In this document: positions 40,495 through 48,847 of the stretch, in pieces
Layout of the letters: each line of letters begins with the position of its first letter
Position numbering within the stretch: the stretch's first letter is position 1
The notes under the pieces: generated by a model
Databases searched by the model: none
What the model saw: only the letters and a program-made list of their open reading frames with translations
What the model was told of the DNA's origin: nothing
Source of the DNA: JACCZR01 sp963830065
Lineage (GTDB): Bacteria > Actinomycetota > Thermoleophilia > Solirubrobacterales > Thermoleophilaceae
Length of the DNA stretch: 64,000 bases
Assembly: GCA_963830065.1 (NCBI GenBank)
Contig: CAWHLA010000012.1
Span: 1-64,000 of the forward strand
Direction of reading: 5' to 3'
Position numbers and translations under genes: made by a program

Positions 40495-41292
40495 GACGGC
40501 GCCCAGGCGGGTCGGCTTGCGGCCCCGGGCCTTGCCGGCGCCGGTCTTGGCGAACCGTTTCAGCGAGGCCGCGATACCGCGGTAGGCGCCCGGGTTCATG
40601 CCCATGCCGCAGTGGCTGGACTTGATCTCCAGGTGCTCGGCGCTGGGGTCAAGGCACGAGCGCCAGTCGACGATCCCGTCGGTCTTGGAGTAGATCGCCA
40701 GGTAGCCGATCGAGGAGTCGAGCGGAGCAGCCAGGTGCTCCCAGAATGTGTCGCAGCAGTCGCCTTCGATGCAGCTGCGGCTGAACAGGTGGGGAATCCG
40801 CAGGCTGCCGCCGATCGCCACCGCCTCGACCTGGAGGCGCACCAGTGGGTGGACCGCCAGCGGGTCTACCTGCGGGGTGCCGAGGCTGATGACGCCGGCG
40901 ACCAGCTCGGGCCGGACCTGGGCGAGCACCTTCGCGAAGGTGCCGCCGCGGCTCTGGCCGATGATGATCGCCGGGCGGCCCTGGCGCTCGACCAGCGCCT
41001 CCAGACACTGCTCGAGCCGGGCCAGCGCGCGGCCGGAGCAGTCCACGTTCACGCGAATGCCGGCCTTGCGGGTGTGGTAGCCGCTGCGCCGCAGCCAGTG
41101 GGTGAGCATGGAGAGAGACCCGTCCCCGGCCAGGAAGCCCGGGATCAGCAGCACCGGCTGGCCGCGCCCGTCGGTGACGCCCTCGCCCCGCCAGACCCCG
41201 CTTCGCACCAGCTTGGCGGCTTCGAGACCCATCCGCGACTCGCGCCACAGAGGTGGGTTGGAGATGGTTGGCGTCAGCTTCATGGCTGCCAC
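40489..41292 (-). CDS. Alpha/beta hydrolase, lipase-like
   Basis: A 267-residue hydrolase. QPVLLIPGFLAGDGSLSML is the oxyanion-hole strand-loop, IIIGQSRGGTFAKVL holds the nucleophile Ser (GxSxG), YSKTDGIVDW the acid Asp, and SSHCGMGMNP the His. No signal peptide. Its family resembles PHA-depolymerase or PGAP1-like esterases. It converges with the 40195 gene. Confidence 0.85.
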   Translation of the reverse strand: MAAMKLTPTISNPPLWRESRMGLEAAKLVRSGVWRGEGVTDGRGQPVLLIPGFLAGDGSLSMLTHWLRRSGYHTRKAGIRVNVDCSGRALARLEQCLEALVERQGRPAIIIGQSRGGTFAKVLAQVRPELVAGVISLGTPQVDPLAVHPLVRLQVEAVAIGGSLRIPHLFSRSCIEGDCCDTFWEHLAAPLDSSIGYLAIYSKTDGIVDWRSCLDPSAEHLEIKSSHCGMGMNPGAYRGIAASLKRFAKTGAGKARGRKPTRLGAVA

Positions 41293-41374
41293 TACCGGGC
41301 GGCGCCGGGCTGGTTACCCGCTGCCGAGCGCGACAAACCTACGCCCGTGTTCGGCGGAATAGGGTGAGCTTTCG

Positions 41375-42313
41375 ATGAAGGCTGTGTTAATCGAGGACGG
41401 CGAGCTGACGGTGGGCGAGCGGCAGGATCCCGAGCCGGGGTCGGGGGAGGTGCTCGTAAGGGTGCGAGGTGCAGGGATAAACGGCGCGGACATGCTCCAG
41501 CGCCGCGGCCGCTATCCCGCGCCGCCGGGCTCGCCGCAGGACATCCCCGGCCTGGAGCTGGCGGGCGAGGTCGTGGGCCGCGGACCGGGGGCCGAGCGTT
41601 TCGCCGAGGGCGACCGGGTGGCCGCCATCGTGGGCGGCGGCGGCCAGGCCGAGCTGTGCACGGTGCACGAACGTGGCGCGATGCCGCTCCCCGACGCGCT
41701 GGACTGGCCGGCCGCGGGAGGCTTTGCCGAGGTCTTCACCACCGCCCACGACGCGCTGTTCACCCAGGCCGAGCTGAAGCCCGGTGAGCGCCTGCTGGTG
41801 CACGGCGGGGCGGGGGGAGTGGGCACGGCGGCGGTCCAGCTGGGCCGCGCCTGCGGGGCTCGCGTCACCGCCACGGTGCGCCGGGAGGAGGCCCGAGCCG
41901 ACGTGGAACGGCTCGGTGCGACCGCCATCGACCCCGAGGGCTTCGGCGATCACGGGCCCTTCGACGTGATCCTCGAGCTGGTGGGGGCGCCCAACCTGGG
42001 CGACAACCTCACCGCGCTGGCCACCCAGGGCCGGATCGTGGTGATCGGCATCGGCGCGGGTGCGAAGGGCGAGATCAACCTTGCCGCGCTGATGGGCACC
42101 CGCGGGCGCATCATGGCCTCCACGCTGCGCGCGCGGCCACTGGAGGAGAAGGCGCGCGCGATGCGCCTGGTGGAGCGCCACGTGCTGCCGCTGGTTGAGT
42201 CGGGCGCGGTCGAGGTGCCGGTGGCCGCGACCTTCGCGCTCGACGATGCCGAGGCGGCCTACGACCGCTTCGCCGAGGGCGGCAAGATCGGCAAGATCGT
42301 CCTCACGCCCTAG
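41375..42313 (+). CDS. Zinc-independent quinone oxidoreductase (MDR family)
   Basis: A 312-residue medium-chain reductase: MKAVLIEDGELTVGERQDPE, GINGADMLQRRGRYPAPPGS, the NADPH motif VHGGAGGVGTAAVQLG and FDVILELVGAPNLGDNL. No catalytic zinc Cys set, consistent with NAD(P)H:quinone oxidoreductase (PIG3-like). ATG 41375 has TAGGGT 9 nt upstream. Convergent with the TetR gene, overlapping by 4 bases. Confidence 0.92.
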   Translation: MKAVLIEDGELTVGERQDPEPGSGEVLVRVRGAGINGADMLQRRGRYPAPPGSPQDIPGLELAGEVVGRGPGAERFAEGDRVAAIVGGGGQAELCTVHERGAMPLPDALDWPAAGGFAEVFTTAHDALFTQAELKPGERLLVHGGAGGVGTAAVQLGRACGARVTATVRREEARADVERLGATAIDPEGFGDHGPFDVILELVGAPNLGDNLTALATQGRIVVIGIGAGAKGEINLAALMGTRGRIMASTLRARPLEEKARAMRLVERHVLPLVESGAVEVPVAATFALDDAEAAYDRFAEGGKIGKIVLTP

Positions 42314-42904
42314 GCCGCGCGCAGGCCCTCCAGCAGGCTCAGGAGCGATGGCTCCACCTCCTCGCGCGCCGCCTTCGGGTCGGCGCGCGTTCGCGATCAC
42401 CATCGCCGCCTCACCCAGCGCGCCCAGCATGAGGTGGGCCAGCGGCTTCACCGGCTGCGGGCGCAGGCTGCCCCCGTCCATGGCGCCCTGCAGGCCGGCC
42501 ATGACCAGCCCCAGGCCGTAGCGCTCGTCGATCTCCCGCCACTCAGCCCAGCCCAGTACCGAGGGAGCCTCCAGCAGCACGATGCGCGCGAGGCGGGGGT
42601 CGGTGCATGCGTCGAGGAAGCTGCCCACGCCCGTGACCAGACCGGCCAGCGGGTCCTCGGCGGCCGCCTCCGCCAGCTGCGCCGCGATCGCCGCCGTGAG
42701 CTCCCCCTCCATCTGCTCGTGCACCCCGCGGAACAGGTCCTTCTTGTCGGCGAAGTGGTGGTAGAGCGCGCCGCGGGTCACGCGGGCGCGCTGGACGATC
42801 TCCTCGGTGCCGACGGCCGCATAGCCGCGCTCGGAGAACAGTTCCCGGGCAGCGGCCAGCAGCGCGGCGCGCGTGCCCTCGGTCTGCTCCTCCCTCCGGC
42901 TCAC
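42310..42904 (-). pseudogene. TetR-family regulator, frameshifted near its 3' end
   Basis: From GTG 42904: TRAALLAAARELFSERGYAA, VGTEEIVQRARVTRGALYHH and FADKKDLFRGV form a textbook TetR DNA-binding domain. The ligand-binding domain is intact to LGEAAMVIANA. There, near 42388, one base too many in GCGCGCCGAC shifts the frame; corrected, it ends DPKAAREEVEPSLLSLLEGL and stops at 42310. About 197 residues when corrected. Two tandem operator-like repeats lie between it and the divergent thioesterase gene. Confidence 0.85.
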
Positions 42905-42930
42905 TCCGTGCCGGACCCTACGGCCAGGCC

Positions 42931-42972
42931 TTGACGTACATGCTGCCTGTATGTTACATACCGCTTGTATGT
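42931..42972 (+). promoter_or_regulatory. Promoter with two overlapping TetR-type operators, leaderless
   Basis: TTGACG (42931-42936), 18-base spacer, TACATA (42955-42960). Overlapping it are ACATGC-N5-GTATGT (42938-42954) and ACATAC-N5-GTATGT (42956-42972). The thioesterase ATG is at 42969, 8 bases after the -10 box, and lies inside the second operator, so the message is probably leaderless and the TetR protein would block RNA polymerase directly. Confidence 0.78.
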
Positions 42973-43376
42973 CGAGTCGCGCCGAGATCATCCGTGAGTT
43001 CGTCCCCGCCTCGCCGTTCGCCGCCGAGCTGGGCATCCGGCTCGAGCACGCCGCGGGCGACGAGGCGGTGTTGGTGTTGCCCTTCCGGCCCGGCCTCGCC
43101 ACGATGGGGGACGTGGTCCACGGCGGCGCGATCAGCACGCTCATCGATACTGCCGGCATGGCCGCTGCCTGGGCCGACGACACCGAGCCCGAGGCGCTCG
43201 CCGGCTCCACGATCGGCCTCACCGTCGACTTCCTGGCCGCCGCGCGCGGCACCGACCTCACCGCCCGCGCGCGCGTGCTGCGCCGCGGGCGCTCGCTGTG
43301 CTTCTGCGAGGTCGACGTCACCGACGCCGAGGGCGAGCCGGTGGCCAAAGGCCTGATGACCCACCGCTACGGATAG
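42969..43376 (+). CDS. Hotdog-fold thioesterase, PaaI-like
   Basis: A 135-residue hotdog protein: MGDVVHGGAISTLIDTAGMA is the active-site helix (HGG followed by Asp), and GLTVDFLAAARGTDLTARAR the central sheet. It should hydrolyse acyl-CoA thioesters. First gene of a three-gene run (thioesterase, hydrolase, SnoaL-like) under the TetR operators. Confidence 0.9.
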   Translation: MSSRAEIIREFVPASPFAAELGIRLEHAAGDEAVLVLPFRPGLATMGDVVHGGAISTLIDTAGMAAAWADDTEPEALAGSTIGLTVDFLAAARGTDLTARARVLRRGRSLCFCEVDVTDAEGEPVAKGLMTHRYG

Positions 43377-43384
43377 GAGAAGGA

Positions 43385-44275
43385 ATGGACGACCGAGGAC
43401 GCTGGCGCGCCGCCGAGCTGGGCGAGCGCGGCGAGGTGCAGACGGGGCTGGGGCCGGTGCGCTACTTCAGCGCGGGGGAGGGGCCGGCGGTGGTGATGAT
43501 TCACGGCCTCCTGGTCAACGCCAACCTCTACCGCAAGGTGGCGCCGCGGCTGGCCGAGGCGGGGCTCCGCGCGATCACGCTCGAGCTGCCGCTGGGCTCC
43601 CACGAGCGTCCGGCGAAGCCGAACGTCGAGGTGTCGCCGGGCACGGTGGCCGCCGCGATCCTGGAGACGATCGACGAGCTGGGCCTGGAGGACGTGACGC
43701 TCGTCGGCAACGACACCGGCGGCGCGCTGTGCCAGCTGGCAGTCACCACCAAGTCCGACCGCATCGGCCGGCTGGTGCTCACCTCGTGCGACTACCGCGA
43801 CAACTTCCCTCCGAAGGCCTTTGCCTACTTCAAGCTGCTGGCCCGCGCGCCGGGAGCGATCCCGGCGCTGCTCGCCCCGGTGCGGATCCGCAAGCTGCGC
43901 CGGATCCCGCTGGCCTTCGGCTGGCTGGCCAAGAGGCCGATCGACAAGGAGGCCGAGGACTCCTACATCCTGCCCACGCTGACCGACCGCGAGGTGCGCC
44001 ACGACCTCACCCGCTTCCTGCGCAAGATGGACAAGCGCGACACCCAGCGGGCGGCCGACCTGCTGGGCGGATTCGGCAAGCCCGCCCTGGTGGCCTGGTC
44101 GAAGGAGGACCGGTTCTTCCCGCCCGAGCACGCCGAGGCCCTGGCGAAGGACCTGGGAGGAGCGCGCGTGGAGTGGATCGAGGACAGCTACACGTTCTCC
44201 GCCGAGGATCAGCCCGAGCGGCTGGCGGACCTGATCACCGCCTTTACGCGCGAGCGGGCCGAAGCCGCCGCGTGA
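43385..44275 (+). CDS. Alpha/beta hydrolase with Asp nucleophile (dehalogenase-like)
   Basis: A 296-residue hydrolase: VVMIHGLLVNANLYRKVAPR holds the oxyanion HG, and LVGNDTGGALCQLAV has Asp instead of Ser at the nucleophile elbow, as in haloalkane dehalogenases. WSKEDRFFPPEHA supplies the acid. The expected catalytic His position reads DSYTFSAEDQPERL, with no His, so the mechanism is uncertain. Clear ribosome site GGAGAAGG before ATG 43385. The stop overlaps the next start (GTGA). Confidence 0.85.
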   Translation: MDDRGRWRAAELGERGEVQTGLGPVRYFSAGEGPAVVMIHGLLVNANLYRKVAPRLAEAGLRAITLELPLGSHERPAKPNVEVSPGTVAAAILETIDELGLEDVTLVGNDTGGALCQLAVTTKSDRIGRLVLTSCDYRDNFPPKAFAYFKLLARAPGAIPALLAPVRIRKLRRIPLAFGWLAKRPIDKEAEDSYILPTLTDREVRHDLTRFLRKMDKRDTQRAADLLGGFGKPALVAWSKEDRFFPPEHAEALAKDLGGARVEWIEDSYTFSAEDQPERLADLITAFTRERAEAAA

Positions 44276-44682
44276 GCGACGCGGCGGACTTCACGCGTCG
44301 CTTCGGCGAGGCGTGGGGGGCGCCCAGCGGCGAGCGGCTGGCCTCGCTGCTGACCGAGGACGTGCACCTCGTCCAGCCGCTCATGCGCGAAGTGCACGGC
44401 CGCGACTCGGCGCGTCGCGCGTTCGACGAGCTGTTCGCGCTGGTTCCTGATCTACGCAGCGAGGTGCGCCGCTTCGGCGCCACCGAAGACGGCATCCTGA
44501 TCGAGCACACCATGACCGGCACGCTGGGCCGCCGCCCGTACTCGTGGGACGTGGTGGACCGGATGGTGCTGGAGGGCGGCCTGGCCCGGGAGCGGATCGC
44601 GCACTTCGACCCGCTCCCGGTGCTCGGCCAGCTGCTGCGCCGGCCGGGGCGGCTCCCGGCGGCGCTGAGGCTGCTGCGCTAG
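44272..44682 (+). CDS. SnoaL-like (NTF2-fold) protein
   Basis: A 136-residue protein of the NTF2/SnoaL fold: FTRRFGEAWGAPSGERLASL, LTEDVHLVQPLMREVHGRDS and WDVVDRMVLEGGLARERIAH. These are small barrel proteins acting as isomerases, cyclases or binding proteins. The GTG start overlaps the hydrolase stop, completing the TetR-controlled operon. It converges with the thiolase gene by 4 bases. Confidence 0.85.
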   Translation: MSDAADFTRRFGEAWGAPSGERLASLLTEDVHLVQPLMREVHGRDSARRAFDELFALVPDLRSEVRRFGATEDGILIEHTMTGTLGRRPYSWDVVDRMVLEGGLARERIAHFDPLPVLGQLLRRPGRLPAALRLLR

Positions 44683-45842
44683 TTGATGCGCTCGACCAGC
44701 ATCGCCTCGCCCTGGCCGCCGGCCACGCACATGGTCTCGAGGCCGATCGTCTTGTCGTCGGTCTCCAGGCCGTTCAGGAGCGTGGTCATGATCCGGGCGC
44801 CGGTCATGCCGAACGGGTGCCCCAGGGCGATGGCGCCGCCGTGCGGGTTCATCTTCTCCTCGGGGATGTTGCACTCGGCCATGATCGGGATGACCTGGGC
44901 GGCGAAGGCCTCGTTGAGCTCCACCGTGTCCACGTCCTCGATGGTCATGCCGGCGCGGTCGAGCACCTTGCGGATGGCGCCGATGGGCGCCACGCCCATG
45001 ATCTCGGGCTCCAGCGCCGCGGTGGCGGCGGTGATGATCCGCGCGCGGGGCTTCAGCCCCAGCTCGTCGGCCTTCTCGCGGGACATGACCAGCGTGGCCG
45101 CCGCGCCGTCGTTGAGCGGGCACGAGTTCCCGGCGGTCACGCCGCCGCCGCCCTCGAAGGCCTCGGGGAGCTGGGAGAGCTTCTCGAGCGTGGAGGACGC
45201 GCGCGGGCCGTCGTCCTTGACCACCTCGTTGCCCTCGGCGTCCTTCACCGGGACGATCTCGCGGTCGAAGAAGCCGTCCTCCTGGCTCTGGACGGCCAGC
45301 TCCTGTGAGCGCTGGGCGTACTTGTCCATGTCGGATCGGCTGACCTCGTACTTCTTGGCCACGTTCACCGCGGTGTCGCCCATGGCGATGTAGGCGTCGG
45401 GCTGGCCGTTGTTGCCCTGCAGCTTCTCGTTCTGGTCTGCCGCGCCCGCCGGCTCGGTGCGCTCGTTGAAGCGGCTGACCCACTCGAGGCCGCCGGCGAT
45501 GTAGGTGTCGCCCTGGCCGGCCGCCACGTTGTTGGCGGCGATCTTGATCGCCTCCAGCGAGGAGGCGCAGTAGCGCGACACGGTCACGCCGTTGACCGAG
45601 TCGGGCAGCTTCTCGGACAGCAGCACCGCGATGCGGGCCACGTTGAAGGCCTGCAGGCCCTGCGGCATGCCGACGCCGGCGATGAACTCCTCGACGGTCT
45701 CGGGCGCCACGTCGGGGTTGCGCTCCAGCAACTGGTCGAGCACGTAGGCGGTGGTGTCGTCGGGGCGAAGGCCGGCCAGCGAGCCCTTGAAGGCGCGGCC
45801 GATGGGAGTGCGGACGGTGTCCACGATCACTGCTTCAGGCAT
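44679..45842 (-). CDS. Acetyl-CoA acetyltransferase (thiolase)
   Basis: A 387-residue thiolase. Nucleophile Cys in SRYCASSLEAI (about residue 92), ELNEAFAAQVIP, NPHGGAIALGHPFGMTGAR (His) and CVAGGQGEAML (second Cys). It degrades or forms 3-ketoacyl-CoA. Like others of the FadA branch it has EWVSR and NDGAAA motifs. Monocistronic, with AGGAG 12 bases before the ATG. Confidence 0.93.
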   Translation of the reverse strand: MPEAVIVDTVRTPIGRAFKGSLAGLRPDDTTAYVLDQLLERNPDVAPETVEEFIAGVGMPQGLQAFNVARIAVLLSEKLPDSVNGVTVSRYCASSLEAIKIAANNVAAGQGDTYIAGGLEWVSRFNERTEPAGAADQNEKLQGNNGQPDAYIAMGDTAVNVAKKYEVSRSDMDKYAQRSQELAVQSQEDGFFDREIVPVKDAEGNEVVKDDGPRASSTLEKLSQLPEAFEGGGGVTAGNSCPLNDGAAATLVMSREKADELGLKPRARIITAATAALEPEIMGVAPIGAIRKVLDRAGMTIEDVDTVELNEAFAAQVIPIMAECNIPEEKMNPHGGAIALGHPFGMTGARIMTTLLNGLETDDKTIGLETMCVAGGQGEAMLVERIN

Positions 45843-45894
45843 AGGGAGAGGTGCTCCTGAGGTCGACGGCGGGGAAAGGAGAGGGCAGGAAAGG

Positions 45895-46848
45895 CTACTC
45901 GGGCGCGGCCAACGCGAGGCTGAACAGGCCGTCGTCGTCGGTGAACAGCTCGCGCAGCCCCAGGCCGGCCGCCTCCAGGGCGGCCTCGATCTCCGGGGGC
46001 TGGAACTTGCACGAGATCTCGGTCCGCAGCTCCTCGCCCTCGGCGAATCGGACGTCGAGCCCGGCCACGCTGACGTGCTGCTCGCGCAGCGAGCGAAGGC
46101 GCATTTCGATCCAGGACTGCTCGGGGTCGAAGAAGGCGACGTGCTCGAAGGCGTCGAGGTCGAAGTCGGCGCCCAGCTCCTCGTTGACCGCGCGCAGGAC
46201 GTTGAGGTTGAACTCCGCGGTCACGCCCGCGGCGTCGTTGTAGGCGGCCTCCAGGACCGCGTGGTCCTTGACCAGGTCCATCCCCAGCAGCAACCGGTCG
46301 GACGGCCCGAGCTGCTCGCGCACGCGCGCGAGGAAGGCGGTGCGCTCGGAGGGGTAGAGGTTCCCCACGGTGCCGCCGAGGAAGGCGATCAGCCGGTGCT
46401 GACCGGCCGGGATCTGCTCGAGGTGGCGGCCGAAGTCGCCCACCACGCCGTGCACGTCGATCCCGGGCAGGATCCGGTGCAGCTCCTCCGCGCACGCCTC
46501 GACCACGGAGTGGTCGATGTCGAACGGCACGTAACGGTCGAGCGTCCCGGCGCCCGCCATCGCGTACAGCAGCGCACGCGTCTTGGAGGCCACGCCCGAC
46601 CCGAGCTCCACCAGCTCCTCGGCGCCCGACTCCTCCACGATGGCCGGCGAGTAGCGGTTGAGGATCGAGCGCTCCGCGCGCGCGGGGTAGTACTCGGGCT
46701 GCTCGGTGATCTGGTCGAACAGCTCCGAGCCGCGAGCGTCGTAGAAGAGCTTCGGCGGCAGCTCCTTGAGGGGCGCCCGGGTGAGCCCCTCGCGGACCGT
46801 CTGCGCCATGTCGGCGCCGCCCACCGCGTGGCGGTCGATGGTGATCAA
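45895..46848 (-). CDS. egtD: L-histidine N-alpha-methyltransferase (ergothioneine biosynthesis)
   Basis: A 317-residue protein: LKELPPKLFYDARGSELFDQ, ITEQPEYYPARAERSIL, the SAM motif VELGSGVASKTRALL and FLGGTVGNLYPSERTAFL are hallmarks of EgtD, which trimethylates histidine to hercynine. TTG 46848 overlaps the egtB stop and gives the usual short N-terminus; ATG 46809 is an alternative. Encoded after egtB. Confidence 0.93.
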   Translation of the reverse strand: MITIDRHAVGGADMAQTVREGLTRAPLKELPPKLFYDARGSELFDQITEQPEYYPARAERSILNRYSPAIVEESGAEELVELGSGVASKTRALLYAMAGAGTLDRYVPFDIDHSVVEACAEELHRILPGIDVHGVVGDFGRHLEQIPAGQHRLIAFLGGTVGNLYPSERTAFLARVREQLGPSDRLLLGMDLVKDHAVLEAAYNDAAGVTAEFNLNVLRAVNEELGADFDLDAFEHVAFFDPEQSWIEMRLRSLREQHVSVAGLDVRFAEGEELRTEISCKFQPPEIEAALEAAGLGLRELFTDDDGLFSLALAAPE

Positions 46849-48059
46849 GCGGTCACGTCCGACGCGCAGCGGAAGCCGGCGAAGATCTGGCGCCGGTAGG
46901 GGAGGTCCCAGTTGCGGAAGCTGGTGCGCGCAACGCGCGGCCGCGTGGCCCAGGACCCGCCGCGCAGGACGCGGTGGGTCTCGCCGAAGAACACCTCGGA
47001 GTACTCGCGGTACGGGCCGTGCTGGAAGCCGGGGTAGCCCTCGAAGGGGCTCGAGGTCCACTCCCAGGCATCGCCCAGCATCCCCAGCGCGCCCACCTCG
47101 GACGCGGCGCGCGCGGGCTTGGGGCCGAAGGCGAGCTGGTCGAGGTTTGCCTCGACTCGCTCGGTGCCTATCGCGGCGCGCTCCCACTCGGCCTCGGTGG
47201 GCAGCCTGCGCCCGGCCCAGCGCGCGAAGGCGTCGGCCTCGTACCAGGAGACGTGCATCACCGGCAGGTTGGGGTCGAGCGGCTCGAGGCGGTCGAAGCG
47301 CCGCTCCTCGCCGTGCTCGGTCCAGTAGCGCGGGCGCTCCAGGCCCCGGCGCTGGACCCACTCCCAGCCGTCGGGGTCCCACACCTCCTTCCACCGGTAG
47401 CCCCCGTCCTCGACGAACTCGGCGAAGCCGGCGTTGCTCACCGGCCGCGCGTCGATCTCGAAGGCGGACAGCTCGACGTCGTGCGCCGGGCGCTCGTTGT
47501 CGTAGGCGAAGCCCGAGTCCGGAGCGCCCAGGAGGAACGAGCCGGCGGGGATCGCCACGCGTGGTGGAGTGGTGAGCACGCCCTCCCAGTCGCGTTCGCG
47601 ATCGGGCGCGTAGGTGCCGGGCTCGGCCAGCTGGAGGGTCTGCAGCATGGTCTCGCCGTGCTGGTGCTCGTGTTGGATCACCATCTCCACGAGGTAGGGG
47701 TCCGCATCCTCGAGAACGGCGAGCGTGCGCTCCCGCACCCCGGCGAGGAAGCGCAGCGCCTCCTCCTTGCGCAGGTAGGGCATCCCGCCGCGCTGGGCGC
47801 GGGGGGTCTCGCAGGCGTCGTAGACCTCCAGCAACTCGGGGTGGAGCGGCTCCAGGCCGGCCTGGTTGCGACACAGCCACAGCTCCTCGAAGGCCGCGAT
47901 GTGGCCCAGGTCCCACACCAGCGGGCTGTTCAGGGGGTCGTGGACCCGGTTGAGGTCGGCTTCGTCTACGCCCTCGACTAGCGCGAGCGTCCGCTCGCGG
48001 GCCTCGGCCAGCACATCAGCCCCTCCAGGGGGCAGGGTGTTGCTCTCGGCGGGGGCCAT
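46845..48059 (-). CDS. egtB: Ergothioneine biosynthesis sulfoxide synthase
   Basis: A 404-residue protein: an N-terminal DinB-like helical domain with the iron ligands HEHQH (in IQHEHQHGETMLQTL), and a C-terminal formylglycine-generating-enzyme (FGE) sulfatase domain (HVSWYEADAFARWAGRRLPT, RVLRGGSWATRP, FRNWDLPYRRQIFAGFRC). It joins hercynine to a thiol. EgtA, EgtC and EgtE are not next to it, so the sulfur donor route is open. Confidence 0.94.
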   Translation of the reverse strand: MAPAESNTLPPGGADVLAEARERTLALVEGVDEADLNRVHDPLNSPLVWDLGHIAAFEELWLCRNQAGLEPLHPELLEVYDACETPRAQRGGMPYLRKEEALRFLAGVRERTLAVLEDADPYLVEMVIQHEHQHGETMLQTLQLAEPGTYAPDRERDWEGVLTTPPRVAIPAGSFLLGAPDSGFAYDNERPAHDVELSAFEIDARPVSNAGFAEFVEDGGYRWKEVWDPDGWEWVQRRGLERPRYWTEHGEERRFDRLEPLDPNLPVMHVSWYEADAFARWAGRRLPTEAEWERAAIGTERVEANLDQLAFGPKPARAASEVGALGMLGDAWEWTSSPFEGYPGFQHGPYREYSEVFFGETHRVLRGGSWATRPRVARTSFRNWDLPYRRQIFAGFRCASDVTA

Positions 48060-48079
48060 GACGGGGCGGTCCGCCCAGC

Positions 48080-48286
48080 CTAGTCAGTTACACGGTCCAC
48101 CAAGAACGAAATCCGTACGAGTGCGCGCCATTCGTCGAGGTTGGCGCCCCGCAACCCGACCGACACGACGTCGACCGCCTTCACGTTGCGCAGCGACTGT
48201 CGGGCCTCGTCCAGCGCGGCCTTGACCGCTGCGTCCGAGCTCTCGGGCGAGCTCCCCACCACCTCGATGATTTTCGTCACCGCCAT
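48080..48286 (-). CDS. Dodecin (flavin-binding)
   Basis: A 68-residue dodecin: MAVTKIIEVVGSSPESSDAA, LRNVKAVDVVSVGLRGANLD, and VRISFLVDR match the small beta-alpha-beta-beta subunits that form 12-mers storing flavin. The position of the flavin-stacking Trp is in LDEWRALV. ATG 48286 is preceded by AAAGGGGG. It is near egtBD, but a separate role is likely. Confidence 0.9.
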   Translation of the reverse strand: MAVTKIIEVVGSSPESSDAAVKAALDEARQSLRNVKAVDVVSVGLRGANLDEWRALVRISFLVDRVTD

Positions 48287-48337
48287 GCGTAGTGCCCCCT
48301 TTCGCTCCTCCCGCGAGGAGTGTAGGTTTCGCGGCGA

Positions 48338-48847
48338 GTGGAGGCGAGTGCGGAGAAGAAGGATTCGTACCTGAGCCTGTCCCGGCTCACGGCCGCCGAG
48401 GGTGCCGGAATCCTCTGCGCGCTGATCTTCGGCATCTCGCTGTTCCTGCCCTGGTTCACCACCAGCGACAGCAACCCGGCCTCGATCATCAACTCGGCCA
48501 ACCCCGACATCTCGGGCGGCGACAGCGGCTCGGCCTGGCAGGTCTACCCGTGGGTGAAGTGGGCCTTCCTGGCCGCCGTGATCGCGCCGTTCATCCTCGC
48601 CTGGATCGTGGCTCGCGGCCACAAGCTGAGCTGGAAACCCGGCGAGGTCACGATGATCGTCGGCATCACCGCCTTCATCCTCGTGCTCTGCAACGGCATC
48701 ATCCTCGGCAAGCCGGAATCGAAGATCGAGATCGGCTTCAGCTTCGGCTATCCGATCGCGCTGCTCGCCTCGCTCGGCATGGCGATTTGCGGCTTCATTC
48801 GCCAGGCCTACTACGTGGACGCCAAGAAACCACCCGGCGTCATTTGA
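48338..48847 (+). CDS. Four-helix membrane protein of unknown function
   Basis: A 169-residue protein with helices at ILCALIFGISLFLPWF, WAFLAAVIAPFILAWIVA, VTMIVGITAFILVLCNGII and IALLASLGMAICGFI. The loop after the first helix is Asn/Ser/Asp-rich and probably outside. GTG 48338 has TAGGTT 9 nt upstream. The stop overlaps the glpX start (TTGA). I do not recognise the family. Confidence 0.75.
   Translation: MEASAEKKDSYLSLSRLTAAEGAGILCALIFGISLFLPWFTTSDSNPASIINSANPDISGGDSGSAWQVYPWVKWAFLAAVIAPFILAWIVARGHKLSWKPGEVTMIVGITAFILVLCNGIILGKPESKIEIGFSFGYPIALLASLGMAICGFIRQAYYVDAKKPPGVI

Noticed and set aside
46766..47981. Plus-strand frames opposite egtB
   Set aside because: Arg/Ser/Pro-rich shadows; egtB is unmistakable.
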